Assembly (NCBI GenBank): GCA_963756365.1
Contig: CAVWNF010000003.1
Coordinates: 248,001 to 312,000, forward strand
Direction: 5' to 3'
Origin: WHTI01 sp963756365
GTDB lineage: Bacteria; Actinomycetota; CADDZG01; WHSQ01
Length of the DNA: 64,000 nt
The position numbers and the translations under genes were made by a program. Of the stretch, positions 52,685 through 59,489 are shown piece after piece. Position 1 is the first letter of the stretch. Each line of letters begins with the position of its first letter. A model generated the notes under the pieces. That model saw only the letters and a program-made list of their open reading frames with translations. It searched no databases and was not told where the DNA came from.

Positions 52685-52819
52685 GTGGTTGTGGTGCTTC
52701 AGGGCCTTGCAATCTTCGTAGCCGGTCTGGGAGCCCTCGACATCCTTGCTGTAACTGCAGGCAAGGACTCCCGGGACGGAAGTGACTGGATGACCCACAG
52801 GGACACCCACGCACGATGA
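52685..52819 (+). CDS. Small membrane protein, 44 residues
   Basis: GTG 52685 (or in-frame GTGs at 52691 and 52694) opens a 44-codon frame. It encodes a hydrophobic helix (LQGLAIFVAGLGALDILAVT) followed by a polar, charged tail AGKDSRDGSDWMTHRDTHAR. The helix-then-DSRDxxDW arrangement resembles small hypothetical proteins of actinobacteria that I know only as unnamed entries. AGGA lies five bases before the first GTG, and a good promoter is 37 bases upstream. It overlaps the next small frame as ATGA. Too short for ordinary gene callers. Confidence 0.6.
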   Translation: MVVVLQGLAIFVAGLGALDILAVTAGKDSRDGSDWMTHRDTHAR

Positions 52820-52929
52820 ACTCGATGCTTCACACGATCTTCAAGCTGGACCCGGCGCTTGCTCCGGTGCGGTCCCTCCCCCGGGCCGCACGTCGGATCC
52901 CCGCCAGGTCGATACGACGAGGCCGGTAG
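52816..52929 (+). CDS. Possible small basic protein, 37 residues
   Basis: ATG 52816 overlaps the stop of the 44-residue ORF as ATGA and the frame ends two bases before the lrp ATG. The peptide begins MNSMLHTIFKLDP and ends in an Arg-rich stretch (RRIPARSIRRGR). Coupling on both sides favours translation, but the composition could also be chance coding in GC-rich DNA. It may serve as a leader carrying ribosomes into lrp, which has no Shine-Dalgarno of its own. Confidence 0.35.
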   Translation: MNSMLHTIFKLDPALAPVRSLPRAARRIPARSIRRGR

Positions 52930-52931
52930 CT

Positions 52932-53438
52932 ATGCCTACCGGCCTCGACGCTATCGACCGGAAGATCCTCACGCTCCTGCGTGAGGACGGCCGGATGCCA
53001 CACGCCTCGATCGCTAAAGAGGTCGGGCTCTCAGCTCCCGCGGTCCACGAACGCGTTCGCAAGCTCGAGCAGCGCGGCATCATCGCCGGGTACCACGCGG
53101 TGCTTGCCCCGGAATCTCTCGGCAAGGTGCACGTTGCCTTCGTCCAAGTGACACTCGCCGACGGTGAAGAGTTCGCGATCGACGATCCGATCGTCGCCCG
53201 CATCTGTGAAGAACCCGATGTTCTGGAGTTCCACCGCATCGCGGGTCAGGACTGCTATCTGGTGAAGGTCAGAACCTCGACCAACCGCGACCTCGAGCAA
53301 CTGCTCCGCCGCATCCGGATGATCCACGGGGTGTCCCGTACGCGGACCACGGTGGCGCTCTCGACCGAGCTTGAGAAGCCGTCGATCGAGGTTCCGCTCG
53401 ACCAGCCGACCGCGGACGAAACAACTTCCCAGATCTAA
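52932..53438 (+). CDS. Lrp/AsnC-family transcriptional regulator
   Basis: A 168-residue regulator: an N-terminal helix-turn-helix (LDAIDRKILTLLREDGRM, SIAKEVGLSAPAVHERVRKL, then GIIAGYHAVLAPESLG) and a C-terminal RAM ligand-binding domain (RIAGQDCYLVKVRTSTNRDLE). It probably responds to an amino acid. The ATG follows a short upstream ORF by two bases and appears to depend on translational coupling or a leaderless form. Confidence 0.92.
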   Translation: MPTGLDAIDRKILTLLREDGRMPHASIAKEVGLSAPAVHERVRKLEQRGIIAGYHAVLAPESLGKVHVAFVQVTLADGEEFAIDDPIVARICEEPDVLEFHRIAGQDCYLVKVRTSTNRDLEQLLRRIRMIHGVSRTRTTVALSTELEKPSIEVPLDQPTADETTSQI

Positions 53439-53474
53439 CGCTCCCGTTGGTTCCGAAGCCTTAGAGTCCCTCGG

Positions 53475-54347
53475 ATGAGCGAACCCAAGTCCGTCACCCA
53501 ACTGATCGACGCCGCCGAGCGCGTGCTTGGCGACTCATCCCACATCTTCGAAGATCACGACAACCGTATGGAGGCCGAGGGCCTCATGTCGTACGTGCTA
53601 GATGTTGACTTCGATGATCTCGACGACGACGAGGTCCCGTCTCGAAGGGAGCGAGAGCGTTTCCTTGCGCTCGTTGCCCGGCGAGCCGCCGGTGAGCCAT
53701 TCCCGATCCTCGTCCGGTCGATCGAGTTCTACGGGCTGCATCTCGAGGTCAGGCCCGGTTCGTTCGTCCCTCGCCCTTCTTCCGAACTGACCGTCGATCG
53801 TGCCGTACGCCGGATGAAGAAGCGTAAGAAGCCCGTCGTCGTGGACGTTTGCACCGGGGCGGGGCCGATCGCCCTTGCGATCGCGTCGGAGCTTCCGAGG
53901 GCTGAGGTGTGGGGGACGGACATCGATGCGGACGGGTTGGCTCAGGGCCGACGTAACGCGACCTCCCTTGACCTCGACAATGTGACGTTCAGGAAGAGCG
54001 ACATGTACGCGTCGCTCCCGGCGAAGCTCAAGGGGAAGGTCGACCTCATCACCGGGCACATCCCTTACGTACCGCCCGATGAGATCGATGACCTTCCCGC
54101 CGAGGTGAAGGATCACGAGCCTCTGTTCACCCTCAGCGATCTGTCGGCCGATGGTCTGGGGCTGATCAGGGCGGCGGTCGAGCAGGCCCCTGAGTGGCTT
54201 GCTCCGGGTGGCTGGCTCCTCCTCGAGATCTCCGATGACCTCGTTAAGAAGGTCCGTCGCCTGTGCACCAAGGCGGGCTTCGAGGACAAGGGCGTGGCTT
54301 CTGACGACGACGATCTCTCTGTCGTGGTCGAGTCCCGACTCCCCTAG
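53475..54347 (+). CDS. PrmC/HemK-like SAM methyltransferase with altered NPPY motif
   Basis: A 290-residue methyltransferase with the PrmC domain order: an N-terminal helical domain, FYGLHLEVRPGSFVPRPSSE (equivalent to the F-G-x-V-L-x-PRPETE region), and the SAM motif VVVDVCTGAGPIALAIAS. The catalytic NPPY of release-factor methyltransferases is replaced by HIPY in ITGHIPYVPPDE. Substrate therefore need not be RF1/RF2 glutamine. No prfA is nearby. TAGAGT (53462-53467) lies seven bases before the ATG, suggesting leaderless transcription. Confidence 0.85.
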   Translation: MSEPKSVTQLIDAAERVLGDSSHIFEDHDNRMEAEGLMSYVLDVDFDDLDDDEVPSRRERERFLALVARRAAGEPFPILVRSIEFYGLHLEVRPGSFVPRPSSELTVDRAVRRMKKRKKPVVVDVCTGAGPIALAIASELPRAEVWGTDIDADGLAQGRRNATSLDLDNVTFRKSDMYASLPAKLKGKVDLITGHIPYVPPDEIDDLPAEVKDHEPLFTLSDLSADGLGLIRAAVEQAPEWLAPGGWLLLEISDDLVKKVRRLCTKAGFEDKGVASDDDDLSVVVESRLP

Positions 54348-54369
54348 ATACGGCGCGGTACGCTGCGGT

Positions 54370-55902
54370 ATGGACACGGTCTTGGTGGTCGACTTCGGAG
54401 CTCAATACGCTCAGTTGATCGCACGCAGGGTGCGCGAATGCCATGTCTATTCCGAGATCGTCCCGCACGACATCTCGGTTACCGAGGTGATGGCCAAGAG
54501 GCCAGCGGGGATCATCCTCTCCGGAGGACCCAAGTCGGTCTACGCGCCAGAGGCACCGAGTATCGATGAGGAGATCTTCCGTCTCGGCGTCCCGGTCCTC
54601 GGCATCTGCTACGGCCAGCAACTGATGGCACGCGCTCTGGGCGGAGATGTAGCGCGCACCGGCGTTGCCGAGTTCGGTAAGAGCGATCTGAGCGTCGCGC
54701 ACACCGATTCGGTCCTGTTCGGAGAGCTCCCCCGGGAGCAGACCGTGTGGATGAGCCATAACGACGCCGTCACGGGCTTGCCGGACGGCTTCCACGTCAC
54801 CGCTTCGACCGCAGCCGCGCCGGTTGCCGGGTTCGAGGATCACGAACGAGGGTTCTACGGGATCCAGTTCCACCCGGAGGTCGCCCACACGCCCTACGGC
54901 CAAGATCTCCTCAAGAACTTCCTCTACGACGCGTGCGACCTCCTGCCGAAGTGGACGATGACGTCGATCATCGACTCTGGGATCGAGGAAGTGCGCGACC
55001 AGGTAGGGGATCAGAAGGTCGCGTGCGCCCTGTCCGGCGGTGTCGACTCGGCCGTCGCCGCCGCGCTGGTCCATCGCGCGGTTGGGGACCAACTGACGTG
55101 TGTGTTCGTCGATCACGGCTTGATGCGCGCGGGCGAAGCAGAATCGGTCGAAGAGACCTTCCGCCGGCATCTAGGTGCCGAGTTGATCCATGTCAAGGCT
55201 CAGGATCGCTTCCTCGAGAGGCTGGCCGGCGTCACTGACCCAGAAACGAAACGTAAGACGATCGGTGAGACGTTCATCCGCGTGTTCGAAGAGGTCGCCC
55301 GAGACGAGTTGAACGATGCGAAGTTCCTTGTTCAAGGGACGCTCTATCCCGATGTGATCGAATCCGGGACCAAAGATGCGGCCAAGATCAAGAGTCACCA
55401 CAACGTCGGGGGCCTGCCCGAAGACATGGCGTTCACGCTCGTCGAGCCGCTAAGGAACCTCTTCAAGGACGAGGTTCGCAGGGTCGGCGAGGAGCTGGGA
55501 CTCCCAGAAGAGATCGTGTGGCGTCAGCCGTTCCCCGGACCGGGCCTGGCGGTGCGGATCATCGGAGAGGTGACACCGGAGCGACTCGACCTTCTGCGTG
55601 CCGCCGACCAGGTCGTGTTCCAGGAGATCAAGAGAGCGGGTCTCCTGCGCGAGATCTGGCAGAGTTTCGCGGTCCTCCCAGCCGTTCGCTCGGTGGGCGT
55701 GATGGGTGACGAGCGGACCTACGGGTATCCGATCGTGCTCAGGGCGGTCACGAGCGAGGACGCGATGACGGCCGACTGGGCCCGCCTCGACTACGACCTG
55801 CTCGAGCGCATCTCGAACCGAATCGTCAATGAGGTTCCGGGCATCAACCGGGTCGTCTACGACATCACCTCGAAGCCCCCCGGCACGATCGAATGGGAGT
55901 AG
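54370..55902 (+). CDS. guaA: GMP synthase (glutamine-hydrolysing)
   Basis: A 510-residue enzyme converting XMP to GMP. The glutaminase has VVDFGAQYAQLIARRVRE, SGGPKSVYA, the Cys in GICYGQQLMA and IQFHPEVAHT. The ATP-pyrophosphatase has ALSGGVDSAVAAALVHRA, QGTLYPDVIES, HHNVGGLP and PFPGPGLAVRI. The C-terminus ends NRVVYDITSKPPGTIEWE, as usual. The ATG at 54370 is preceded by TACGCT (54359-54364) and no Shine-Dalgarno. The flippase gene starts within its last codons. Confidence 0.98.
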   Translation: MDTVLVVDFGAQYAQLIARRVRECHVYSEIVPHDISVTEVMAKRPAGIILSGGPKSVYAPEAPSIDEEIFRLGVPVLGICYGQQLMARALGGDVARTGVAEFGKSDLSVAHTDSVLFGELPREQTVWMSHNDAVTGLPDGFHVTASTAAAPVAGFEDHERGFYGIQFHPEVAHTPYGQDLLKNFLYDACDLLPKWTMTSIIDSGIEEVRDQVGDQKVACALSGGVDSAVAAALVHRAVGDQLTCVFVDHGLMRAGEAESVEETFRRHLGAELIHVKAQDRFLERLAGVTDPETKRKTIGETFIRVFEEVARDELNDAKFLVQGTLYPDVIESGTKDAAKIKSHHNVGGLPEDMAFTLVEPLRNLFKDEVRRVGEELGLPEEIVWRQPFPGPGLAVRIIGEVTPERLDLLRAADQVVFQEIKRAGLLREIWQSFAVLPAVRSVGVMGDERTYGYPIVLRAVTSEDAMTADWARLDYDLLERISNRIVNEVPGINRVVYDITSKPPGTIEWE

Positions 55903-57407
55903 CGCCTCCTAAGAAAGGGGGCAATGACTACCTGACGATCCTGTCGGGCGCGTCGCAGAACATCGTCGGGATCGCCATCGCCGCGCTAGCCACCTTCGCC
56001 GCACAGATCCTCATCTCCCGCACCCTCGGTCAGTCCGCGTTCGGGATCGTCACGGTCGCGACCCAGGCCGCTTTCGTGCTGTCGTTCGCGACGAGGGCAG
56101 GCATGGACATGGCCGTGTTGCGCGGGGTTGCCGTCGAAGTGGGGGAGGAGCGCCTCGGCGACATCCGTGCGACCGTCGCGCGTGCGGTGACAATAGCGAC
56201 CATCGTGAGCGGGCTGGTCGCGCTCCTCGGCGTTATCGGTGCTTCTACGGTCCGGTCCGCATTCTCGATCGATCCTGACGAAGGCCGCTGGGCGATCGAG
56301 TTCGCCGCCCTAGGACTGCCGTTCCTCGCTCTCACGAATGTGTGGCTGTCCGCGACGCGCGGACTCAAGATCATGCGCTACACGCTGTACGTCTTCTTCG
56401 CAGGTCAGCCGACGCTCTGGGTGATCCTCATGGTGATCGGCTGGAGGTTCTCGGAGACCGTCGGTACCGCGGCGGCGACGTACTCGCTCTCGTGGGCGTT
56501 CGCCGCAGTCGCCGCGTGGTGGTTCTGGCGGAAGGAAAGTCGAACCTGGGAGCGTCGGCCGATGGCTCCGGGGGCGACCGGAACCTTGATGCGTTACGCG
56601 GGCCCTCGTGCCCCGGCCGCGCTGTTCTCACAACTGTTGTTCTGGACCGACCTGTTCGTCCTAACCCGCTACGCCTCCGACATCGATGTCGGCATCTACT
56701 CCGCCGTGCTCCGCGCCGGGCAGGTCGTCGTGCTGTTCCTCACGTCGGTGAACCTGATGTTCAGTCCGTTCGTCGCAGATCTGCACAACCGTGGAGAGCG
56801 CGACCGGCTCGACAAGTTGTTCAAGACACTGACGAGGTGGACGCTGGCAGCGACGCTTCCGGGGTTCCTTCTCCTCGCCGTCGCTCCCACCGAGATCCTG
56901 CGGATCTTCGGTTCTGGTTTCGCGTCCGGTGAAACGGCCTTGCTGATCCTCCTCGGGGGCCAGCTGATCAACATCGCCACGGGGAGCGTGGGGTTCGTCT
57001 TGATCATGACCGGCCGGACGGGGTGGGATCTGGTGATCTACGCGTTCTCTCTGGTGCTCGACCTGAGCCTCGCGTTCATCCTCGCTCCGCGCTACGGGAT
57101 AGAGGGCGCCGCGATCGCCAACGCAGTCACCTTCGGAGTCTCGAACACGCTGAGGATCATCCTGGTAAAGCGGTTCGTCGGGATCCAGCCTTACGACCGG
57201 AACTACCTGCGGATGATCGTCCCTGGACTCATCTCGGTCGCGGTGATGATGCTGGTCCATGCCGCCGCCGGGCCACAGTGGCTCCTCTGGCTGGTGCTTA
57301 CTGCGGCCGCCGGGATCGTGGCGTACGGCCTCTCGTTCCTGCTTCTCGGCCTGACCGCGCAGGAGAGGCGCGGATTGTCGGCCCTCATGACCAGATTGCG
57401 CCGGTGA
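55893..57407 (+). CDS. Polysaccharide flippase-like membrane protein (MOP/Wzx superfamily)
   Basis: A 504-residue protein with about 14 transmembrane segments, resembling oligosaccharide flippases: the N-terminal AAQILISRTLGQSAFGIVTVA, ALGLPFLALTNVW, and the central YASDIDVGIYSAVLRAGQVV. It probably moves a lipid-linked glycan across the membrane. The ATG at 55893 overlaps the end of guaA by ten bases. gmd upstream may feed the same glycan, but no glycosyltransferases are next to it. Confidence 0.85.
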   Translation: MGVAPPKKGGNDYLTILSGASQNIVGIAIAALATFAAQILISRTLGQSAFGIVTVATQAAFVLSFATRAGMDMAVLRGVAVEVGEERLGDIRATVARAVTIATIVSGLVALLGVIGASTVRSAFSIDPDEGRWAIEFAALGLPFLALTNVWLSATRGLKIMRYTLYVFFAGQPTLWVILMVIGWRFSETVGTAAATYSLSWAFAAVAAWWFWRKESRTWERRPMAPGATGTLMRYAGPRAPAALFSQLLFWTDLFVLTRYASDIDVGIYSAVLRAGQVVVLFLTSVNLMFSPFVADLHNRGERDRLDKLFKTLTRWTLAATLPGFLLLAVAPTEILRIFGSGFASGETALLILLGGQLINIATGSVGFVLIMTGRTGWDLVIYAFSLVLDLSLAFILAPRYGIEGAAIANAVTFGVSNTLRIILVKRFVGIQPYDRNYLRMIVPGLISVAVMMLVHAAAGPQWLLWLVLTAAAGIVAYGLSFLLLGLTAQERRGLSALMTRLRR

Positions 57408-57447
57408 CCACTTAGTCGTCCGGAACCATCGAGCGATCGGCGACGTA

Positions 57448-58032
57448 ATGAGAGGTAAGGATGTCTCCGTGGAGGGCCGACCACTGGAAGACGCGGAGTT
57501 AGTCGAGCGCGCGAAGCGGGGCGAGGTGGAGGCGTACGAGGATCTGGTGCAACGTCACCAGGACGCCGCCTTCCGGACCGCCTACCTCGTCGCGGGCTCG
57601 GTAGGTGAGTCTGAAGACGCGGCCCAGGAAGCGTTCGTGAAGGCCTATAGGGCGATCGGAAGGTTCCGATCGGGGGCTCCGTTCAGACCGTGGCTACTGG
57701 CGATCGTCGCGAACGAAGCCCGCAGCCGTTTGCGGTCCGCATCACGGAGAGAGGCACTGAAGTTGAGGTTGACGGAGAGTCGCCTCTCGGGAGATGCGGC
57801 CCCATCTGCCGAGACGGCGGCTCTCGGTCGGGTCGACAAGGAGCGTGTTCTGACGGCGCTTGGTGCATTGGGCGAGAGCGACCGACTGGTGATCGGCTAC
57901 AGATACTTCCTGGATCTCTCCGAGAAGGAGATGGCAACCGCGTTGGGAGTGAGGCAGGGCACCGTCAAGTCCCGATTGTCACGGGCGCTGGAGCGACTCA
58001 AGAAGACGATGGAGAGTGAGGTGGAACCATGA
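57448..58032 (+). CDS. ECF-type RNA polymerase sigma factor
   Basis: A 194-residue sigma factor with region 2 (YEDLVQRHQDAAFRTAYL, EDAAQEAFVKAYRAI) and region 4 (DLSEKEMATALGVRQGTVKS, RLSRALERL). The start could be ATG 57448 or the GTG at 57469, the latter with GAGGTAAGGA upstream. It overlaps the next gene, a membrane protein of anti-sigma layout, as ATGA. Confidence 0.92.
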   Translation: MRGKDVSVEGRPLEDAELVERAKRGEVEAYEDLVQRHQDAAFRTAYLVAGSVGESEDAAQEAFVKAYRAIGRFRSGAPFRPWLLAIVANEARSRLRSASRREALKLRLTESRLSGDAAPSAETAALGRVDKERVLTALGALGESDRLVIGYRYFLDLSEKEMATALGVRQGTVKSRLSRALERLKKTMESEVEP

Positions 58033-58793
58033 GCGAGGCGAGGCACGACGAGCTTTCGGCGTTGCTCGAAGCGGTTGCGGTAGAGACCGACTTTCCGGCG
58101 ACTCCCGATCTCCGGCTCGCGGTGCGCGCTCGGATAGCAGCCCCGCCGTCGCTCAGAGAGCGTTCGTTCTTCGCCCGCCCCGCCGTCGGCGTCGCCGGGA
58201 TCCTCGCTGCGCTCGTGGCCATGGTGTCGGTGTCGTTGCCCGCGCGTCAGGCGGTGGCGGATCGGCTCGGACTCGACGGCATACGCATCGAGTTCGACGA
58301 GATCGACCCTCAGGGACTCGATGGGCCCGGGTTGTTCATGGCCTCTCTGGGACGCAGGGTCACTGACGCCCAGGCTCAGGAGGCTGTTGGGTTCGAGCTT
58401 CGTGGTCCGGACGGTGCGGTTGGGTCGATCGCCATCTATCTGGATCCGACGATCGGCGATGGCGGGATGGTCTCGACCGTCTTCCGGTCCGTCGAGGGTC
58501 AACGGCTTCGTCTTATCTCCGAGTTCAGGGCCTCGGTCGAAGGCAACTACCTGAAGAAGATCGCGGGAGGCGGGACCGATATCAGCGTGGTTGCCGTCGG
58601 AGGAAGTGAGGGCTATTGGATCAGTGGCTCGCCTCATGCTTTCGGATACGTGGATGGCAACGGTTTCCACGAGGAAACCGTTCGACTCGCGGGCGATGTC
58701 CTGTTGTGGGACAGCGACGGGATCACCTATCGGGTCGAAGGAGCGGATTCGCTCGGCGAGGCACTGGAGATCGCGAGAAAGATGGGTTTCTAG
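58029..58793 (+). CDS. Membrane-anchored probable anti-sigma factor
   Basis: A 254-residue protein: a short cytoplasmic N-terminus (about 48 residues), one membrane segment (VGVAGILAALVAMVSV) and an extracellular domain with GGSEGYWISGSPHAFGYVDG and LLWDSDGITYRVEGADSLGE, a pattern often seen beside actinobacterial ECF sigma factors. No zinc-binding HxxxCxxC of ZAS anti-sigma factors is visible. It is translationally coupled to the sigma gene, which supports an anti-sigma role. Confidence 0.75.
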   Translation: MSEARHDELSALLEAVAVETDFPATPDLRLAVRARIAAPPSLRERSFFARPAVGVAGILAALVAMVSVSLPARQAVADRLGLDGIRIEFDEIDPQGLDGPGLFMASLGRRVTDAQAQEAVGFELRGPDGAVGSIAIYLDPTIGDGGMVSTVFRSVEGQRLRLISEFRASVEGNYLKKIAGGGTDISVVAVGGSEGYWISGSPHAFGYVDGNGFHEETVRLAGDVLLWDSDGITYRVEGADSLGEALEIARKMGF

Positions 58794-58832
58794 GGAACCG
58801 AACCCATGCGGGGGGCGTATCAGAGACATCAG

Positions 58833-58856
58833 CGTCCAGGTATCCGTCCAGGTATC
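58833..58856. repeat. Tandem 12-bp duplication upstream of the cupredoxin gene
   Basis: CGTCCAGGTATC occurs twice head to tail. It ends 12 bases before the cupredoxin start codon, directly next to its AAGGAGGT ribosome binding site. Confidence 0.9.
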
Positions 58857-58868
58857 AAGGAGGTTCCG

Positions 58869-59447
58869 ATGTCCCGTCGTCTCGCAGCGGTTCTCGTTCT
58901 CACACTAGCTATAGGCGTCATGCTCCCACTTGGGATGGCGGAGGCAGGAGGGGGCTGTCACTCAGCGTCGGGTGAACTCACTTCCTCGACGGATCGCACG
59001 GTCGCCATAGCCGGATGCAGCTTCCAAGACACGGTTACCTTCATCGAGCCAGGCGTGCGCGTTTCATGGGTGAACGCCGATGAGATCCCCCACACGGTAA
59101 CGGGAGCAGCGGGTTCCTGGGGCGATGACAGCTATCTCGACCGGGGAGACAGGATCGCGTACACGTTTGAGGACGAGGGCGTGTTCCCGTACTACTGCGC
59201 ACTCCACCCCTCGATGGTGGGTGTCGTCGTCGTTGGTTCACCTTCGGCTGATGCGGCGTTGATGCCGGGTGGCATCGAGCAGTCCATGGCTGGAGCCGAT
59301 GCGAGCGACACGATCACCGAAACCGCAGCATCGTCCGACTCGGGTTTCCCCGTCTGGATCCTGGCACTGGGTGCAGCCGCGGTACTCGGAGCAGCAGCGT
59401 TCTTTCGGGCCCGCCTCCGAGCGGTACGCCTGCGCCCCGTCGGCTAA
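58869..59447 (+). CDS. Membrane-anchored cupredoxin (plastocyanin-like)
   Basis: A 192-residue protein with a signal peptide (LAAVLVLTLAIGVMLPLG) and a cupredoxin domain holding the type 1 copper ligands: His in DEIPHTVTG, and Cys, His and Met in YYCALHPSM. A C-terminal membrane segment (VWILALGAAAVLGAAAFF) and Arg-rich tail anchor it outside the cell. The ATG has AAGGAGGT six bases upstream. It follows the ECF sigma and anti-sigma pair and may be part of their regulon. Confidence 0.88.
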   Translation: MSRRLAAVLVLTLAIGVMLPLGMAEAGGGCHSASGELTSSTDRTVAIAGCSFQDTVTFIEPGVRVSWVNADEIPHTVTGAAGSWGDDSYLDRGDRIAYTFEDEGVFPYYCALHPSMVGVVVVGSPSADAALMPGGIEQSMAGADASDTITETAASSDSGFPVWILALGAAAVLGAAAFFRARLRAVRLRPVG

Positions 59448-59489
59448 CGCCGTGCGGGGTCCCTGCGGGTACGCCCTGATAATGGAGGT

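Noticed and set aside
52616..52810. 64-codon minus-strand frame in the guaB3-lrp spacer
   Set aside because: It covers a good plus-strand promoter and the more plausible 44-residue small ORF, and lacks a ribosome site.
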